Program-made: the position numbers and the translations under genes
Assembly: GCA_964440915.1 (NCBI GenBank)
Contig: CAYTTV010000060.1
Coordinates: 1 to 18,262, forward strand
DNA: 18,262 nt
Source of the DNA: CAMPJM01 sp964440915
GTDB taxonomy: Bacteria; Bacteroidota; Bacteroidia; Cytophagales; Cyclobacteriaceae
Direction: 5' to 3'
Shown here: positions 1-7,854 of the stretch, piece by piece
Position numbering within the stretch: position 1 is the first letter of the stretch
How the letters are laid out: each line of letters starts with the position of its first letter
The notes under the pieces: model-generated
What the model saw: only the letters and a program-made list of their open reading frames with translations
Told to the model about the DNA's origin: nothing
Database searches by the model: none

Positions 1-434
1 TCATCGGCGTCAACTATCGCAACTGATCCAGTGAGATCCACCTTCCGTTGCGTACCGTAGCCTATTACCACCAGTTCATCCAACTGCGTGATGTCCGGCA
101 CGAGGTTCACATCTATGACAGAACGGTTATTAATCAATTCCTCTTCCTGTAAATAGCCGATATAGCTAAATATAAGTGTTGCATCACCAGAAACGGCAAT
201 AGTATATTTTCCATCTATGCCAGTGATCGTACCGTTGGTGGTACCTTTTTCTATCACGTTTACACCGGGAAGTAGCTCACCTTCGAAATCTTTTACAACA
301 CCCGTGACGGTAGTGGTCTGAGCTTGTCCGTCAAAGGCTATCAGCAGCATCAATGCTAGCCAGCAAAGGCCGACTGATATGGGCTTAGACCAGCTATAAA
401 GTCTTGTCCCTGCACTAGTATATTTTTTTTTCAT
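1..434 (-). CDS. SusC/RagA-family TonB-linked outer membrane receptor, N-terminal part (runs off the window)
   Basis: This is the start of an outer-membrane glycan importer that would work with a SusD lipoprotein and the TonB-ExbBD motor. The minus-strand frame opens with ATG at 434 and stays open to base 1, giving 144 codons. Residues 1-38 form a signal peptide: basic start, hydrophobic stretch CWLALMLLIAF, then GQAQ before the likely cut. Residues about 42-115 read as a carboxypeptidase-D regulatory-like domain (VTGVVKDFEGELLPGVNV, IDGKYTI, YIGY). Residues 119-138 carry the SusC TonB-box/plug signature (DELVVIGYGTQRKVDLTGSV). These features are diagnostic of the SusC family. Only the first ~15% of a usual ~1000-residue receptor is present. 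The lipoprotein gene ends 160 bases upstream on the same strand, and I see no TAnnTTTG promoter in that gap, so co-transcription is likely. A susD partner should follow to the left, outside the window. Confidence 0.93.
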   Translation of the reverse strand, partial: MKKKYTSAGTRLYSWSKPISVGLCWLALMLLIAFDGQAQTTTVTGVVKDFEGELLPGVNVIEKGTTNGTITGIDGKYTIAVSGDATLIFSYIGYLQEEELINNRSVIDVNLVPDITQLDELVVIGYGTQRKVDLTGSVAIVDAD

Positions 435-528
435 TGATATATTTTTTGTGATGTCAATTAGTTTGTTTGATTCATTATCCCCTTCTACTCTTCGCTTTTA
501 TAAGGAGATATTCAAGCTGTACCAATGC

Positions 529-557
529 ACCTTCAGGCATCTCAATGCCTAGAAGGT
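529..557 (-). other. Stem-loop between lipoprotein and susC genes
   Basis: ACCTTC (529-534) pairs with GAAGGT (552-557) and AGGCAT (535-540) pairs with ATGCCT (545-550). The result is a 12-bp stem with one bulged base (551) and a CTCA loop. It lies between the lipoprotein stop and the susC start. Read on the minus strand it is not followed by a T run, so it is not a standard terminator. An mRNA processing, stabilising or attenuating hairpin within the operon is the likelier role (inference). Confidence 0.55.
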
Positions 558-594
558 TTATTTAGTCTGTCAGTTATGATTGCTTTAGCTTTGA

Positions 595-2474
595 TTATTC
601 AACTGAAGTTATATCAACATAACTTCTTTCAACTGTAATTGCGGAATTCAAATCAGAACTATCAACGGTTATACCCTCATACAACTGAAAATGCGTTTCG
701 CCATTAGCATAAGTGACATCGTAACGCACATCGGCTGTATTATCACCATTGTTTGTTATGGCAATCTCTATGTAGGAGTCATTTAGGTTTTCTGCGAATG
801 CATCCCAATCCCAGTTACTTGTAGCAGTTGCTGAAGCGTAACCATCGCCCCAACCGTAGTTATCCATGCGAAGTAGGGCATATTCTGTCAGATGATCACT
901 ATTGCGGAGAACTACCACTGGAGAATGGTAAAATTCTGCTCCAGATGAGTAAAGGTCCATTTTAAATGTCCTAGTTGAACCTGGAGAAACATCATACTCA
1001 TGTGAAAATGCTGCCCAGAACCCAGATGATAGATCAGTTGCACCTACTTGGTCAGTCTCTCCCATTTCATTAGTTATAGCGACAGTTGTTGTCACGGTGT
1101 TCGTTGCACCCACATAAGAAATAACAACTTCTTGGGGACCATTTGCTGACGGAATCTCAAACTTAAGATTCTCATTAAGTATCACTCCTGTGCTGCCATC
1201 AGAATAGGTCGCCGTTACTACCATACCTGTTGGGTCAAATCTTAACTTTGGTATTGCTGGCCCTGGATAGGTGTAAGTAGTAACATCAGGCAATGTAGTA
1301 ACCTCCAGGCTTGAAACAGGATTAGTTACTTCCAACGTGTAGTAGCTGGATACGCTTTGGGTGAATTTGCCTTGCTTGGTTTTGTTATAGGCTACAACCA
1401 CTGTCTTTTCTCCGAGTGTGACCATGTCGGGAATAACCAAAAACGACAGTTCTGTAGAATCGACTTGTATGGAAGAACCGTCAGAGAAAGTGACCGTAGC
1501 TATTGCATTGCCCCAGAAGTTTTCGGTGCCTATTTCAACGCTGGAAGGCGCTCCTGTAATTTCAATTGATTCTGGTTCTGAATCTTCTANNNNNNNNNNN
1601 NNNNNNNNNNNNNNNNNNNNNNNNNNNNNNNNNNNNNNNNNNNNNNNNNNNNNNNNNNNNNNNNNNNNNNNNNNNNNNNNNNNNNNNNNTCAACGCTGGA
1701 AGGCGCTCCTGTAATTTCAATTGATTCTGGTTCTGAATCTTCTAAAGCAGTTATTTGAGAAGGTAATAGGTAAGCTTTTTTCATCTCAAAATGGCTACCA
1801 TCTGTAACTAAAAAGGCTACGATATCCTCTGTAGCAGAAACCGGTTGGTTATACCTCATGATTAGCTCTGTACCATTTGTTCCTACGGCAGTAGCGGTTA
1901 CAAATACATTTCCAGACGCAGAGTGGTCCACTTCGAGCGTAACATAAGCACCTTGCATGGTCGCGCGGAAATCGTTCCAAATATCGCCATCTCCATCGGT
2001 GTCGGAATAGTTGTGGGAGACTAAGTCTAGATCAAAATCTTCGTTACCCCAACCGAAAGCATCAGAACGAAGTGTAAAGTATCCTACCTCGCCATTTTCA
2101 GGTGTATAGTCTTCACTATTTTCTGCGACATTGGTGACGGCAAGATTCCAGTTATTCCAGTTCCCAGCTCCCGAACCGAAGTTCACAAACTCCAAATGCA
2201 ACAGCTTGCCAGGGGGAATGATGAAGTAATCAGAATGCGCCCCATTCCAACCAGAACTGTTGTCTTCAGCTCCTACTATCGCCGTTAGGATGTCTATATA
2301 GGTTGTGTCACCCGTATCAACACCTGCTTTGGCTGCTGCAATTGAATCTATCCTGGCCTGTAGGTCAGTGGGTGCATCGATTTTGTAAATCTCTACTTCC
2401 TCACACCCAACTAAGCTGAATACGACCAAGACCATTACGCAAAAAGCGCGCATCATCAGTATAATTGTTTTCAT
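595..2474 (-). CDS. PUL surface lipoprotein with duplicated domain flanking two Ig-like (Big_3-type) domains; interrupted by an assembly gap
   Basis: This is a probable cell-surface lipoprotein, perhaps a glycan-binding protein, read 2474 to 595. I chose the ATG at 2474 over 2501 because it gives a clean lipoprotein signal ending in the lipobox LVGC (Cys24). Collapsing the 55-base duplication and 100 Ns at 1535-1689 gives one 574-residue frame. Domain order: signal 1-24; domain A about 66-235 (VGAEDNSSGW, SDAFGWGNED); two bacterial Ig-like domains about 250-332 and 335-415, each with a T(F/Y)SDGS motif; then a second copy of domain A about 424-574 (VGATDLSSGF, MDNYGWGDGY). Residues 158-168 (DTDGDGDIWND) look like a calcium-binding loop in the first copy only. 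As assembled, the two halves are out of phase, so automated annotation would split the gene. The place directly before susC suggests a carbohydrate-related role. I do not recognise a named family for domain A. Confidence 0.85.
1535..1589. repeat. 55-base direct repeat, left copy, flanking the assembly gap
   Basis: These 55 bases are identical to 1690-1744 and abut the N run. Both copies encode the same peptide (EDSEPESIEITGAPSSV) in the lipoprotein frame. The likeliest cause is two contig ends sharing one k-mer-sized overlap rather than a real duplication. Confidence 0.9.
1590..1689. other. Assembly gap of exactly 100 Ns
   Basis: A run of 100 N characters sits inside the lipoprotein gene. 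Its round length marks it as a placeholder, not a measured distance. The reading frames on its two sides are out of phase when its length is taken literally and come into phase when the gap plus one 55-base copy is removed. Confidence 0.98.
1690..1744. repeat. 55-base direct repeat, right copy, flanking the assembly gap
   Basis: This is the perfect second copy of 1535-1589, starting directly after the N run. See the left copy for the interpretation. Confidence 0.9.
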
Positions 2475-2679
2475 GTGTATGTATTTGTTTTTAAAGGTCA
2501 CATGGAATCTTTGATTGTCGATTTCATGAAATTAAATTTGATTCTGTTCAATCTTGTTGATGTCAACTGTTAAGCCCTTCGTGAACCCTATCGGCTATCC
2601 GTTTATTATCGGTGGCTTTACAGAAGCGTTTGTAATTATGATTGCCTACAACCATCCATGATTGTAGTAGATTGGGCAA

Positions 2680-2693
2680 TTCCTTCGAAGGAA
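2680..2693. promoter_or_regulatory. 14-bp perfect palindrome upstream of the lipoprotein-susC operon
   Basis: TTCCTTCGAAGGAA reads the same on both strands and is centred about 210 bases upstream of the lipoprotein start codon. Its place in the PUL leader makes it a candidate binding site for a dimeric regulator, or the base of an RNA hairpin. No regulator is identified. Confidence 0.4.
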
Positions 2694-2954
2694 ATCAGCG
2701 GCATTAATAACAGCCGAGGATAAAATGATGTAATAGATTTGGAGCAGTTTTGTTGCCACCAAGGATCAGTAAAATTTTCTCTCATAGGTTTAAGTTTATT
2801 AGTTGATTGGTTAGTTAATTTTCGTATCAGATCATCTCTTTCTACTGCATGTTATATTAAACGTATGTACAACACTTATAAAAATCAGAAAACGATTGCG
2901 CTGTTTTTAACATTGCGAGGTTTTCAAATCCTAAGGTAGGATGATTGCAAAAAA

Positions 2955-2994
2955 TAAGGGTGGACAGATGTTTTTTAAAGGAGGACACATGTTT
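2955..2994. promoter_or_regulatory. Tandem direct repeat with 21-bp spacing, candidate AraC/HTCS operator
   Basis: TAAGGGTGGACAGATGTTT (2955-2973) and TAAAGGAGGACACATGTTT (2976-2994) match at 16 of 19 positions with a start-to-start distance of 21 bp, two helical turns. Paired direct repeats with this spacing are the usual operator form for AraC-family proteins, and the adjacent HTCS ends in an AraC-type HTH. It lies 67 bases beyond the HTCS stop and about 500 bases upstream of the lipoprotein start. Binding by this HTCS is inferred from position and geometry only. Confidence 0.5.
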
Positions 2995-3060
2995 ACCATT
3001 CGCAGGTTTCGAGGGAATCGCCATTTATGTGCGTTTATTGGCTATATATAGAGACCATTA

Positions 3061-6000
3061 CTAGGCAAGGCCCTTGCTCACCTTCATAGTTTTTTGCATA
3101 TATTCGCTTGGGGATTCCCCATATTGTTTGCTGAATACCCTGCTAAAATACTTCGGATCGTTATACCCCACGCTGTACGCTATTTCTGAAATATTCATGT
3201 CTGTATTTTGAAGCAAGTGCAGTGCCTTCTTCAAACGAAAATGATTGATGAACTCTGTGGCAGATTGATCCGTGAGGGCTGTCAGCTTAGTATGTAGAAG
3301 GCTCCTACTCACGCCCATCATTTTTACAAACTCTTGAACACCAAAAGCTGGGTCTACCATTTTGTCTTCGACAATTCGTATAGCCAGATCCAAGAATTGC
3401 TGGTCGCGTTGGGAAATAGCCAATTCTTTTAATGGAAATTCGACCTGTTTTAAGAATGCCTTCCTGAGCTGCTTTCTAGACTCGATGAGGTTGCGCACCC
3501 TTGCTTCCAACAGTTCGAAATTAAACGGTTTAGGCAAGTAATCATCTGCACCCTTTTCAAGGCCCTCTATCTTATTTTCCACTTCACTTTTTGCAGTAAG
3601 CAATATTACGGGGATATGGCTTGTTACGATATCACTTTTAATATGAGCACAGAGTTCTAATCCATTCATTTTAGGCATCATTACATCGCTGATAATGATA
3701 TCAGGATTCAATTCCTTGGCACACGCTAAACCTTCTTGGCCATTTTCCGCTTCTATAATATTATAATGTTCGGCAAAGCAATGGATCATAAATTGCCTTA
3801 AGTCAAAGTTATCTTCTACTATCAATACTATTGGCTTATTCTTATCGAAGTCGGCAATCTCTCTCTTGTCTGGCGCTTCCCTATGGGCAATACCAAACTC
3901 TTCCGTGAGTAAGCTAACCTGCTTGTGGACTTTTGTCACAAAATGATCTTTCTCCAACAGCTCTTCACCATGATCACCTTCTCTAAAAGCAGGAAACTGA
4001 ACCTCAAATACCGATCCCTCTCCAGGTTCGCTTTCTACAAATATATCGCCATGATGCGCCTTGATGAATTCCTCTGCCAAGGCTAGCCCTATACCCGATC
4101 CATTGATTTGGAAGACTTCTTCAGAGTCTACACGATAGAAGCGTTTAAAAACCAAAGGCAGGTTTTCTCTGCTAATGCCAATACCGGAGTCTGAAATCCT
4201 AATGCTTATTACTTGGTCAGACGACAAGTCACTCTGACTCAACTTGGATGCTTCATGCGAAAGCAGGCACAACTCAAGCTTTATTTCACCATTCTCTGGC
4301 GTGTACTTAAAAGCATTTGACAATAGGTTATAAATAATATCCTCAATTTTGTGGTGGTCGAACCAAACAGGTACGGTTGACTCACCTGCTTGATATTGAA
4401 AATTGATCCCTTTCACCTCTGCCAAAGGTCGAAATGCATTGTAGATATTATGACAAAACCTATTGATATCGCCCTTCACAGTTTTTAATTCCATTTTGCC
4501 TTTCTCAATACGTTTGAAATCCATGATTTGATTGACCAAATGCAACAACCGTTGTGCATTCCTATTGATGAGCTCAAGCGTACCTTTGGTACTATGGTCA
4601 ATGGCCTCTCCTTTGAGGAGCTTTTCTAGAGGACCTATGATCAGGGTCAACGGTGTCCTGAACTCATGGGACACATTGGTAAAGAAGCTCAACCGGAGTT
4701 GACTCACTAATTTCACCTTTTTATTGAGTGCTATAAGTTTGTTTCTTTGTTGAAGGATATGCCAATTTTGTTGTTCCAACTTTTCATTTTGGCCTTCTAT
4801 CATCAATTGTTTCTTTTCTAATTGATAGTTGCTCGTTTTTAATCGATCGGCTTGGCGAGACAGTTCTAGGTTTTGAGCATTGATTTTTTCTGTTCTTTCC
4901 CTCACCTGTTGTTCCAACAGCAACTTTTGCTTCTTAAGGCTATATACTCTATAGCGGTTGTAACCCACAATAAGGCTGGCAAGAAAGACCAAAGCGGCTA
5001 TCCGAAACCATAATGTTTCCCAGAAGGGCGGGGCAATATCTAAGGCTATCATGGTAGGAGGAGACGTGAAATCACCATGAAGATCTGAAGCCTTGACCAT
5101 AAAGGTATACTTTCCAGGTTTTAGGTTAGTATAATTGGCAAAGCGCCTATTAGCTTCCACATAATTCCAGTCATCATCAAAGCCCTGAAGGAAATAAGCA
5201 TACTTGATCAACTCTTGCTCATTATAATCCAAAGCAGAAAACTCAAAGGCAATGGCTTTTGACTTGTAAGACAAGCTCAAAGTCTCTGCCCTCGCTATAT
5301 GGTCTGTCAAGATTGTTGTGCCCTGGTACTTCTCGCCTGGCACAATGGGTTCGTTATATACCTTAAGATCTGTTATGGCTACGGTTCGATGTATGTTCCT
5401 ATTGCTGATCCATGAAGGATAGAAGGTGTTTAGCCCGTTCATCCCTCCAAAGTAAAGTTTTCCAGATTCGTTTTTATAATGCGCTGACCAATAGTACTGG
5501 TTATTTAAAAGTCCATCTGCCATGTAAAAATTCCGAGCTTTCTTTGTTACAGGATCAAATCGTGTAAGGCCATTATCTGTACTTAACCAAAGATGGTTCT
5601 CATCATCTTCAACAATACCGTATACAATGTCATTGGCAATGCCATCATATTTTGTATATGACTCAAAAACTACTTTTCCGTCCTTTATCGAAAGTTTATT
5701 GATCCCCTGTCCATAAGTGCCAAACCACATATTTCCTTCATGGTCCATGGTAGCAGCGATCACATAATTCCCACTCAACGATAGGCTGTCTGCTGGGTTG
5801 TGCTTATATGAAGTAGTAGTATATATTGGGTTGCCATTAAGCGTATCGACAATAATGTGATGGAGCCCATCAGGAGAACCGACCCAAAGTTGGCCGGAAT
5901 CATCAAATACCAAGCACCCCACCGCATCGATTTCTGGGCTCACCCTCGTGAGATTGCTTAATTCCATATTATATAGAAACAATCCTCCCAGTGTGCCAAT

Positions 6001-7470
6001 CCACAAGTTTCCATCCTCATCCTCTAAAAAATCGGCAATGTAACCGTTGGTGAGTTCTTGAAACTTTGTGGTATTCCTATTATTGATAAAATAGGGCAGA
6101 TCAATATTTTCCATCAAATTCAATCCAGAGCCCCACGTGGCCACCCACAAGCGATTTTTTTTGTCCTTATGAATAGCGGTAACAAAATCACTGGAGACCG
6201 AATGTGCATCATTTGCCTCATATTTATAGTGCTTATAGGTCTTTTGATGCTTATCGAACCGATTCAGCCCTCCTCCTGCTGTTCCGATCCAAATGTATTG
6301 GTCGTCTTCATAGATAGAGTTAATGGTATTATGGCTCAGGCTATTAGGGTTGCCTCTTTCAAACTCAAAATATTCCAATACATTTTGATGGGTATTGTAA
6401 ATATTGACTCCGCCCCTTTCGGTCCCAATCCAAAGATTTCCTTGGGCATCTGCCAAAAGACAACTTAAAAAATCACTGTTTAAACCATGTTCTGATTTAA
6501 GCTCACTGACAAAATTCCTGAAATTATTTCCGCCTAAATATTCACTAAGACCGCCTAAAGTTGAAATAAAAATATTGCCATTTATATCTTCAACAATATC
6601 CGTAACAGCATTATGTACCAAGCTAGCAGGGTCCGTTGCCTCATGAAAATAATGGCTAAAAGTATTTGTAGAAGGATCAAACAAGTTCAGGCCGTTTTCG
6701 GTCCCAGCCCATACCCTACCTTTGCTGTCTTGATAAAGACTGTAAACGCTATTGAAAGAAAGGCTGGTGGGATCATAAGGATCATGGACAAACCGCGTAA
6801 AAGCTTCTTGCTCCTCTTGAAGCACATGAATCCCTTCTTCTGTTCCTATCCAAATGTTTCCATCACGGGTATTAAGAATGGATGTAATGGTTTTGCCATT
6901 CAAGGTATTGGGAAGATTACCAAATGGATAATGATGTAATATCTCTAATGCTCCTTTATTGTCTATCACCTTGACATTCACAGCTCCATGGTCTGTACCA
7001 ACCCACAGGCTATTATCCTCGGCCTTTATAATAACCGACACAGCACCCGTTAAGACCGACGAGGTGTCGCTCAATGCGGTCACATGCCTAAACTCATGTT
7101 TATCATAAAGGTATACATATAAACCTTCCTTTGTCCCTATCCATATATTACCAAAATGATCTTCTTTTAATACATATATAAAGTTATTTCTTAAAGCATT
7201 GACATTGCCGCTTTCCTTATTAAACACCTCAATTTTATATCCATCATAGCGGCACAAACCATTCCATGTTCCAAACCACATAAACCCTTGGCTATCTTGC
7301 AATATGCAATCTACACGGTTTTGGGGCAGACCATCTTCGATAGTTAAATGCTGAAACCTAGGGCTTTTCTCCTGTGCAAAAGCATTGGCCAATGGCATAA
7401 ACAGGAGTAAAAAACACCCGAGTTTTTTTGAAAATAAATGATGTAAAATTGCTCTCATAAGCCCCAACAT
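3061..7470 (-). CDS. Hybrid two-component system sensor/regulator (HTCS), PUL regulator
   Basis: This is a one-protein glycan sensor and transcription activator of 1469 residues in the inner membrane. A signal peptide covers residues 1-33. The periplasmic part has fourteen W(I/F/V)GT-type blade motifs (first near 65, last near 673), which fits two seven-bladed propellers. A Y_Y_Y domain (about 745-812) and one membrane helix (821-838) follow. The cytoplasmic part begins with a coiled coil (845-925). The kinase has phospho-acceptor His935 (FFTNVSHEFRTP), N box near Asn1052, DSGIG 1094-1098 and GSGIGLALA 1124-1132. The receiver domain has acidic pair Glu1219/Asp1220, phospho-acceptor Asp1262, Thr1292 and Lys1314. 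An AraC-type HTH covers about 1365-1460. All catalytic residues I checked are present, so it looks functional. ATG 7458 is an alternative start within the same signal peptide. It should switch on the lipoprotein-susC operon in response to an oligosaccharide; the ligand cannot be read from sequence. Confidence 0.97.
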   Translation of the reverse strand: MLGLMRAILHHLFSKKLGCFLLLFMPLANAFAQEKSPRFQHLTIEDGLPQNRVDCILQDSQGFMWFGTWNGLCRYDGYKIEVFNKESGNVNALRNNFIYVLKEDHFGNIWIGTKEGLYVYLYDKHEFRHVTALSDTSSVLTGAVSVIIKAEDNSLWVGTDHGAVNVKVIDNKGALEILHHYPFGNLPNTLNGKTITSILNTRDGNIWIGTEEGIHVLQEEQEAFTRFVHDPYDPTSLSFNSVYSLYQDSKGRVWAGTENGLNLFDPSTNTFSHYFHEATDPASLVHNAVTDIVEDINGNIFISTLGGLSEYLGGNNFRNFVSELKSEHGLNSDFLSCLLADAQGNLWIGTERGGVNIYNTHQNVLEYFEFERGNPNSLSHNTINSIYEDDQYIWIGTAGGGLNRFDKHQKTYKHYKYEANDAHSVSSDFVTAIHKDKKNRLWVATWGSGLNLMENIDLPYFINNRNTTKFQELTNGYIADFLEDEDGNLWIGTLGGLFLYNMELSNLTRVSPEIDAVGCLVFDDSGQLWVGSPDGLHHIIVDTLNGNPIYTTTSYKHNPADSLSLSGNYVIAATMDHEGNMWFGTYGQGINKLSIKDGKVVFESYTKYDGIANDIVYGIVEDDENHLWLSTDNGLTRFDPVTKKARNFYMADGLLNNQYYWSAHYKNESGKLYFGGMNGLNTFYPSWISNRNIHRTVAITDLKVYNEPIVPGEKYQGTTILTDHIARAETLSLSYKSKAIAFEFSALDYNEQELIKYAYFLQGFDDDWNYVEANRRFANYTNLKPGKYTFMVKASDLHGDFTSPPTMIALDIAPPFWETLWFRIAALVFLASLIVGYNRYRVYSLKKQKLLLEQQVRERTEKINAQNLELSRQADRLKTSNYQLEKKQLMIEGQNEKLEQQNWHILQQRNKLIALNKKVKLVSQLRLSFFTNVSHEFRTPLTLIIGPLEKLLKGEAIDHSTKGTLELINRNAQRLLHLVNQIMDFKRIEKGKMELKTVKGDINRFCHNIYNAFRPLAEVKGINFQYQAGESTVPVWFDHHKIEDIIYNLLSNAFKYTPENGEIKLELCLLSHEASKLSQSDLSSDQVISIRISDSGIGISRENLPLVFKRFYRVDSEEVFQINGSGIGLALAEEFIKAHHGDIFVESEPGEGSVFEVQFPAFREGDHGEELLEKDHFVTKVHKQVSLLTEEFGIAHREAPDKREIADFDKNKPIVLIVEDNFDLRQFMIHCFAEHYNIIEAENGQEGLACAKELNPDIIISDVMMPKMNGLELCAHIKSDIVTSHIPVILLTAKSEVENKIEGLEKGADDYLPKPFNFELLEARVRNLIESRKQLRKAFLKQVEFPLKELAISQRDQQFLDLAIRIVEDKMVDPAFGVQEFVKMMGVSRSLLHTKLTALTDQSATEFINHFRLKKALHLLQNTDMNISEIAYSVGYNDPKYFSRVFSKQYGESPSEYMQKTMKVSKGLA

Positions 7471-7495
7471 AATATTCTGTCCTATCCAAGTTAAT

Positions 7496-7503
7496 CAAAA
7501 TTA
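7496..7503 (-). promoter_or_regulatory. Putative -7 promoter element for the HTCS gene
   Basis: The minus strand reads TAATTTTG here, matching the Bacteroidota -7 consensus TAnnTTTG, 25 bases upstream of the HTCS start codon. I see no clear -33 TTG element at the right spacing, so this is tentative. Confidence 0.35.
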
Positions 7504-7637
7504 AACGGAACAAAAATTATCGATAGATTTCTTTATACGTTTATCCTTACCTACAAACAGACCATCACCCTTCCTCATTTTAAAACACATAAGATCAATA
7601 TCTTCACTGAAAAGACATGGCGGTAATGGTTTTATTT

Positions 7638-7659
7638 TCAACGTTCACTACAATGTTGA
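7638..7659. promoter_or_regulatory. Dyad TCAACGTT-N6-AATGTTGA in the HTCS/pyrD divergent region
   Basis: Eight-base arms pair with one mismatch (G-T) around a 6-base spacer. The site lies mid-way in the 384-base divergent region between the HTCS (minus) and pyrD (plus), about 168 and 196 bases from their starts. Apart from this dyad and the two promoter elements I see nothing else in 7471-7854. Confidence 0.3.
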
Positions 7660-7830
7660 TAAGAAGCTTTATCCTCGTATGAAGTCAATTTACAATTCTC
7701 TTTTAATAAACGTAATATTTACACTTGTTTTTTATAGTCTGCTCTCAAAAAATTTTATCTTTCTAGTATGCCCCGCTTAGATGTCTCGTTGAAAATATCA
7801 TCCTTCATCAATTACTTCGGCATATTCCTT

Positions 7831-7838
7831 TATCTTTG
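7831..7838 (+). promoter_or_regulatory. Putative -7 promoter element for pyrD
   Basis: TATCTTTG matches TAnnTTTG exactly. It ends 16 bases before the pyrD GTG start, leaving a very short leader. No good -33 TTG lies at the expected spacing. Confidence 0.4.
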
Positions 7839-7854
7839 AACAAAAAAAATAGCT

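Larger units (their letters stand above)
2475..3060. other. Non-coding regulatory region between the HTCS and lipoprotein genes
   Basis: This stretch of 586 bases has no convincing gene; the open frame at 2739-2939 has no recognisable protein features. It must carry the promoter of the lipoprotein-susC operon on the minus strand. I found no exact TAnnTTTG element; the nearest is TAGGATTTG (minus strand, about 2923-2931), one base too long. It holds a 21-bp-spaced direct repeat (2955-2994), a 14-bp perfect palindrome (2680-2693), a small dyad GTTGA-TG-TCAAC (2556-2567), and an imperfect hairpin at 2641-2680 (ATTGCC/GGCAAT outer arms, TACAA/TTGTA inner arms). Confidence 0.6.

Noticed and set aside
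2799..2820. TTAGTTGATT/TTAGTTAATT tandem pair as an operator
   Set aside because: It is short, low-complexity and AT-rich; such repeats are expected by chance here.
2739..2939. Plus-strand open frame of 66 codons between the HTCS and lipoprotein genes
   Set aside because: It has no recognisable domain or family resemblance and lies over AT-rich repeats in a region expected to be regulatory.
6058..6939. Three plus-strand open frames antisense to the HTCS propeller
   Set aside because: They are shadows of a strongly supported gene; the repeated WIGT blades give recurring antisense frames.
3061..7470. Regular WIGT-coding repeats considered as a DNA repeat array
   Set aside because: The periodicity is at protein level (propeller blades) with diverged DNA, not a CRISPR or nucleotide repeat.
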